From: Stenotrophomonas sp. BIGb0135
GTDB lineage: Bacteria; Pseudomonadota; Gammaproteobacteria; Xanthomonadales; Xanthomonadaceae
DNA: 64,000 nt
Direction of reading: 5' to 3'
NCBI RefSeq assembly: GCF_024810105.1
Contig: NZ_JANUDX010000001.1
Location: 682,001-746,000 of the forward strand
In this document: piece after piece, positions 60,156-64,000 of the stretch
Layout of the letters: each line of letters opens with the position of its first letter
Numbering within the stretch: position 1 is the stretch's first letter
Notes under the pieces: model-generated
Told to the model about the DNA's origin: nothing
Databases searched by the model: none
What the model saw: only the letters and a program-made list of their open reading frames with translations
Program-made: the position numbers and the translations under genes

Positions 60156-60305
60156 GCGTCTTCACCCGTATGCGGGGCAAGCACGAAGTGCGCGCTCAAT
60201 CCTTTGCCGCGCGGCGGTCGGAGCATCGGGCGCTGGGGCCCCTGCGCCCGATCCACCGACCAGTATCAGAAAAGCCTTGCTTCGGCCTGCTTACCGCAAG
60301 CCGAG

Positions 60306-60398
60306 CCCCTTAGCGGCCGGTAGGCTCCTGGGCAAAATATAGGAGGACGCCACCAGGCCGGAGGACACTACGCCAAGGGCCTACCGGCCGCCAAGGGG
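60306..60398. repeat. 20-bp imperfect inverted repeat in the RND 3' spacer
   Basis: Arms 60306-60325 and 60379-60398 match in 19 of 20 bases (GCGGCCGGTAGGC part exact), with a 53-bp spacer holding an A+T-rich piece GGCAAAATATAGGAGG. No open frame is supported in 60156-60619; this element is the only clear structure there. Confidence 0.6.
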
Positions 60399-60619
60399 CC
60401 CTCACGCGCGCGACAGGCCCAAGCGGAGGCACAGCCCGATCCACACACGCCGCCGACCCTACCTCCGGCGCCCGAGCGCGATCCTGACGCGCGCAACCAA
60501 CCCCCACGCGCACGCCTTGCGGGGGTGGGGTCGGTTCCCAGACGACCGCCGATAGCGCTCGTCGGCGCTGTAACGCATGACCCCGAACAACACAGCGCCC
60601 TCGGTGATCCGGCGACGCG

Positions 60620-60913
60620 TCAGCGAAGCAGCGCCACCACTACGCACGCGACGACGATGGCCAGCGATGGCCACTGCATCGGCAGGAAAAAGAAATGGTG
60701 GCGGGCATGCTCGCCAGCCGCGCGCGGGCCGCGATTGAGCACCAGACCCAGCAGCACATTGAGTGCCGCACCACTGCCGAATCCAAGCAGAAGCTGGGTC
60801 AGCGAGGTATTGCCCTTGGCAACGCTGGGATCGGGCCACAGCCACATCAGCAGCAGCAAGGTGGCGATGGGCGTGAGCAGGGTCAGAAATCCTGCGCCTC
60901 GATAGATGAGCAT
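60620..60913 (-). CDS. Small inner-membrane protein of unknown function
   Basis: 97 residues with three hydrophobic stretches: GFLTLLTPIATLLLLMWLW, LLLGFGSGAALNVLLGLVL and WPSLAIVVACVVVALL. AGGAG lies five bases before the ATG, which fixes the start against a longer frame. A His/Phe-rich connecting piece (ARHHFFFLPMQ) is notable. The family is not recognised; it is divergent from the secreted protein at 61153-62055. Confidence 0.65.
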   Translation of the reverse strand: MLIYRGAGFLTLLTPIATLLLLMWLWPDPSVAKGNTSLTQLLLGFGSGAALNVLLGLVLNRGPRAAGEHARHHFFFLPMQWPSLAIVVACVVVALLR

Positions 60914-61152
60914 CGGAACTCCTGGCGGCGCTGTGCCGCATTGCGGGTCGGCATCGTACAGCGCTGGAGATGCCCGTGGCGATCCGCGTGGCGCCTCGGT
61001 CCTCGGCGCGGCGCGCGCGCAAACGATGTCGCAATCAACACGCACCACATTTTCTGTACGCCGCAACACAATTTCGTGTGAGCAGCCACGCTACAAAGAG
61101 CTTCCCATCCATATCCGATGATCGATTCACTGCACAAAGAGGGAGAACAGGC

Positions 61153-62055
61153 ATGGCACGTTCTGGATTCAACCCACACTGGCCCGCAGCCCTGCTGGTT
61201 CCTTGGCTGGCGGTGGTGTCCCCCGCGCACGCAGGCGGTGTTGTCGTGTGCGACAACTGCGCCAACCCGAAGCAGGCCGCCGTAGGGTCCGGCGCGGGAA
61301 CCACGCTCGTGGTCGACTTGCTGCAGGTGAAGATCAGCGGCTATGAGGTCGAGTACGACCGGGAACTGAAGCGCTACCGCGCACTCCCGACCCAGATCCC
61401 CGCGCCGGTGAACGAGGCCTTCCTGCGCGTCATGGCCCTTGCCGAATCACACGGCGCGGCAGGTGCTGCGGTCACCCCACAGGCAGGCGGCAACGGCGCG
61501 GTCATCCCGGTCCATCCCGACGATCCCGGCGGCGCCAATGGCATTTCGTTTCCGGAGGATTTCAAGGGTCTCACCGCTTACGATGTCATCCAGTCCGCCA
61601 CCACGCGATCGCAGCTTGAAACGCGTATTGGCAGCGCGTTCTCCGGCGCTACGACCGGCAGCACCGTGTGGAATTCGCTTTCCACCACACTGTCATCGGT
61701 AGGATTGAGCTTTGTCAGTCGCCTGTTTGGTGTCAGCTCCGTCACCTACGCCGTCACTTGGCGGGACGGATCACAGACCCTGCTTAAGCTGGAGCCGGAC
61801 TCCGTCCACCAAGCGCAGTATGTCAAAGGCAAGAGCCGTGATGCGCAGGGGAATCCCATTCCCGATGCAGCCGCCACTGGCCCGGAAGCACCCGACATCT
61901 TCGGCGGCGACTATCACTTCCAGGATCGCCACGCGATCGAAAACTGGCTGCAGGCAGCCAAGCTCTATGGCGTACATGTCGACAATGTGGGTATTGACAG
62001 CCTGCAGCTGCGATGCACATGGAATGGCCAGACACTTGCCTGCAGCGGCCGCTGA
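61153..62055 (+). CDS. Secreted hypothetical protein, possible orphan
   Basis: 300 residues. A signal peptide (ALLVPWLAVVSPAHA) is followed by a mature protein opening GGVVVCDNCANPKQAA, with a conserved-looking Cys pair. Middle part LTAYDVIQSATTRSQLETRI, then VTYAVTWRDGSQTLLKLEPD, and another Cys pair near the end (LRCTWNGQTLACSG). The start has AGGGAGA upstream. No family recognised. Base composition is less G+C rich than the neighbours, and the gene stands alone, so it may be acquired. Confidence 0.7.
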   Translation: MARSGFNPHWPAALLVPWLAVVSPAHAGGVVVCDNCANPKQAAVGSGAGTTLVVDLLQVKISGYEVEYDRELKRYRALPTQIPAPVNEAFLRVMALAESHGAAGAAVTPQAGGNGAVIPVHPDDPGGANGISFPEDFKGLTAYDVIQSATTRSQLETRIGSAFSGATTGSTVWNSLSTTLSSVGLSFVSRLFGVSSVTYAVTWRDGSQTLLKLEPDSVHQAQYVKGKSRDAQGNPIPDAAATGPEAPDIFGGDYHFQDRHAIENWLQAAKLYGVHVDNVGIDSLQLRCTWNGQTLACSGR

Positions 62056-62136
62056 CACGGAGCGGCCAAGCAACGTTCTGGTCAACAGCCTTCAGGGCGC
62101 GGACGGCGTCCCCACGCGGGAACGCCGTCACATGAC

Positions 62137-63285
62137 TCAGCGCAACCCGGTCTCGTTGCGCGCGATCACCAGCCGCTGGATCTCCGAGGTGCCCTCGTAG
62201 ATCTCGGTGATCTTGGCATCACGGAAGTAACGCTCCAGCGGCATTTCCTTGGAGTAGCCCATGCCGCCGTGGATCTGCACGGCCTGGTGGGTGATCCACA
62301 TCGCCGCTTCGGACGCGGTCAGCTTGGCAATCGCCGCTTCATTGCTGAAGCGCTTGCCCTGCCCCTTCACCCAGGCCGCGCGCAGGGTCAGCAGCAGCGC
62401 TGCGTCCAGCTTGCACTTCATGTCGGCGATCTTGGCCTGGGTCATCTGGAAGGTACCGATGGCGGCACCAAAGGCCTTGCGGTCCTTCACGTACTCCAGG
62501 GTGGCTTCATACGCCGCGCGGGCAATACCAATCGCCTGCGAGGCGATGCCGATGCGGCCGGCGTCGAGCACGCCCATGGCGATCTTGAAGCCCTCGCCCT
62601 CCTTGCCCAGCACGTCGTCGGCGCTGGCCACGTAGTCCTGGAACTCGATCTCGCAGGTGGCCGAGGCGCGGATGCCCAGCTTCGGCTCGGTCTTGCCGCG
62701 GTGGAAGCCGGCCTTGTCGGTGTCGATCATGAACGCCGTGATGCCGCGCGCGCCCTGGTCCGGGTCGGTCATCGCGAACAGCACGATGTATTTGGCGACC
62801 GGCCCGGAGGTGATCCAGCTCTTCTTGCCGTTGATCACGAACGTGCCGTCGGCCTGCTTGACCGCGCGGCAACGCATGGCGGTGGCGTCCGACCCGGACT
62901 GCGGCTCGGTCAGCGCGAACGCACCGATGGCCTCGCCTTCGGCGATGGCGCGCACGTAGGTCTGCTTCTGCGCTTCGGTGCCGTGGGTGAGGATGCCGTT
63001 GCAGAACAGCGAGTTGTTGACCGACATGATGGTCGAATGGGCGGCGTCGCCGGCGGCGACCTCCACCATCGCCAGCACGTAGGCGATCGGGTCCATGCCC
63101 GCGCCGCCATACTCGGCCGGCACTTCGATGCCCATCAGCCCGTTCTCGCCCAGCAGGCGGATGTTCTCCAGCGGGAATTCGCCGGTACGGTCATGATGCT
63201 CGGCGCTGGGCGCGATCTTTTCCTGCGCGATGCGACGCGCGACGTCCTGCAGCATCAACTGCTCTTCGGTAAAGCTGAAATCCAC
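62137..63285 (-). CDS. Acyl-CoA dehydrogenase
   Basis: 382 residues, normal for the family. The FAD/acyl-CoA site signature is GAFALTEPQSGSDA, the catalytic Glu is in KITEIYEGTSEIQRLVIAR, and the middle beta-domain has SWITSGPVAKYIVLFAM. It introduces the alpha-beta double bond in acyl-CoA during fatty acid or branched-chain amino acid breakdown, passing electrons to ETF. The start is GTG 63285, preceded by GGGAGGG; the frame continues upstream but without coding character. It is divergent from the ArsR-type gene. Chain-length specificity is not predictable here. Confidence 0.93.
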   Translation of the reverse strand: MDFSFTEEQLMLQDVARRIAQEKIAPSAEHHDRTGEFPLENIRLLGENGLMGIEVPAEYGGAGMDPIAYVLAMVEVAAGDAAHSTIMSVNNSLFCNGILTHGTEAQKQTYVRAIAEGEAIGAFALTEPQSGSDATAMRCRAVKQADGTFVINGKKSWITSGPVAKYIVLFAMTDPDQGARGITAFMIDTDKAGFHRGKTEPKLGIRASATCEIEFQDYVASADDVLGKEGEGFKIAMGVLDAGRIGIASQAIGIARAAYEATLEYVKDRKAFGAAIGTFQMTQAKIADMKCKLDAALLLTLRAAWVKGQGKRFSNEAAIAKLTASEAAMWITHQAVQIHGGMGYSKEMPLERYFRDAKITEIYEGTSEIQRLVIARNETGLR

Positions 63286-63401
63286 AACACCCTCCCAGGA
63301 ACATATGGTGATAGGGCCGCGCAGTGCGCGCCCCGGTGGGGCGATTGTACCGGGGGCGGGTCGATCCCGGCTGACTTGACCCCGCACCGGCCCAGGGACG
63401 A

Positions 63402-63433
63402 AAATATCTCTATATCGCGATAGGTAGATATTT
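63402..63433. promoter_or_regulatory. Nested palindromic operator before the ArsR-methyltransferase gene
   Basis: Outer arms AAATATCT (63402-63409) and AGATATTT (63426-63433) are perfect inverted repeats; the centre holds the palindrome TATCGCGATA (63413-63422). It abuts the ATG at 63434 and lies in a locally A+T-rich patch. The position suggests autoregulation by the ArsR-family product. Confidence 0.7.
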
Positions 63434-64000
63434 ATGGATCTCGAGGATTGGTCGGTCCGGCTGAAAGTATTCGCCGACGCCACCCGTGTGCGCCTGCTGA
63501 CCCTGCTGGAGCAGGAAGAACTGACCGTGGCCGAGCTGTCGGCCATCACCACGCTGGCCCAGCCACGCGTGTCCACCCACCTGGCCCGGCTCAAGGAGGC
63601 CGGCCTGGTGCGCGACCGGCGCGCCGGCGTCTCGGCGTATTACCGCTTCGATGACGCCGCGCTGGACCCGGCGCAGCGTGCATTGTGGCATGCGCTGAGC
63701 ACCGGCAGCGACGACCCCCTGCTGCGCCAGGATGCTGAACGGGTGGCGGCCGTGCTCGCCAGCCGCGCCGCCGACCAGAACTGGGCCGACAGCGTGGCCG
63801 GCGACATGGAGCGGCACTACTCGCCCGGCCGTACCTGGGAAGCGCTGGCGCGCACCGCCCTGCCCCTGCTGGAAACCGGCGACGTGCTCGATATCGCCTC
63901 CGGCGATGGCGTGCTGGCCGAACTGGTCGCCCCGCATGCCAAGCGCTACGTCTGCATCGACACCAGTGCACGCGTGGTGGCGGCCGCCAGCGAGCGCCTG
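63434..64000 (+). CDS. ArsR-family regulator fused to a SAM-dependent methyltransferase (partial)
   Basis: 189 residues are visible; the gene continues past the right edge. The winged helix (about 1-75) has VFADATRVRLLTLLEQEE and the recognition helix in TTLAQPRVSTHLARLKEAG. From about 120 the methyltransferase domain begins, with motif I LDIASGDGVLAELVAPH. No metal-binding Cys pattern is seen in the ArsR part. Fusions of this kind control methionine/SAM-cycle genes in other proteobacteria (SahR-type regulators sense S-adenosylhomocysteine); that role is inferred here. The palindrome at 63402 is its likely operator. Confidence 0.85.
   Translation, partial: MDLEDWSVRLKVFADATRVRLLTLLEQEELTVAELSAITTLAQPRVSTHLARLKEAGLVRDRRAGVSAYYRFDDAALDPAQRALWHALSTGSDDPLLRQDAERVAAVLASRAADQNWADSVAGDMERHYSPGRTWEALARTALPLLETGDVLDIASGDGVLAELVAPHAKRYVCIDTSARVVAAASERL

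Noticed and set aside
55807..60180. A 1400-codon open frame opposite the RND operon
   Set aside because: Same antisense effect; the plus strand encodes an unmistakable adaptor and pump.

Overview
The window is high-GC gammaproteobacterial chromosome, almost certainly Stenotrophomonas or a very close Xanthomonadaceae relative. The evidence is the dispersed REP whose core is GCCGAGCCATGCTCGGC with a GTAG head (the Stenotrophomonas SMAG type) beside a RayT transposase, a GyrA with natural Gln83, a long (~820 aa) LigA, and a large NAD-type glutamate dehydrogenase. No rRNA, tRNA, CRISPR array or prophage was seen.

Layout. 1-3.2 kb: a minus-strand surface-glycan-like operon (HAD phosphatase, glycosyltransferase, partial glycerophosphotransferase-like protein) and an orphan membrane protein. 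3.2-8.6 kb: a patatin/beta-barrel protein and an S9 peptidase. 8.7-10.4 kb: a broken lipoprotein-like gene and small envelope proteins. 10.5-12.1 kb: the most interesting locus, a cytochrome P450 preceded by an unannotated 33-residue peptide gene ending KYIYWIIF, a probable P450-crosslinked RiPP cassette. 12.2-13.5 kb: a GCTCG microsatellite and a HipA-like kinase/DUF3037 pair. 13.5-17.1 kb: periplasmic proteins and PQQ glucose dehydrogenase (gcd). 17.3-22.2 kb: gyrA, mtnA and a DUF3011 protein. 22.3-32.7 kb: epmA, GNAT, ligA, then an aminotransferase and RayT/REP block, then zipA and smc.

32.7-38.9 kb: a repeat-rich spacer, the rpsF-rpsR-rplI ribosomal operon, cbrC, an A-type Fe-S carrier, asnS and a PaiB-like gene carrying a 72-bp in-frame palindromic insertion. 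38.9-44 kb: carbonic anhydrase, then kynurenine-pathway genes (3-hydroxyanthranilate dioxygenase, kynureninase, kynurenine monooxygenase) split by a ~650-bp 9-bp-period minisatellite. 44-49.6 kb: sbcB, DUF2461, aldo/keto reductase, DUF2939, 5'-nucleotidase and NAD kinase. 49.7-60.1 kb: NAD-glutamate dehydrogenase, then a TetR-RND efflux operon without its own outer-membrane channel. 60.2-64 kb: two orphan envelope genes, an acyl-CoA dehydrogenase, and the start of an ArsR-methyltransferase fusion behind a clear palindromic operator.

Functional links. The three kynurenine genes lead from tryptophan breakdown toward quinolinate and NAD, and NAD kinase and the NAD-dependent glutamate dehydrogenase lie nearby. 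The ligA/zipA/smc/gyrA block is replication and division housekeeping. Several genes (hipA-like, mtnA, tetR) have a -10 box placed so that their mRNAs should be leaderless.
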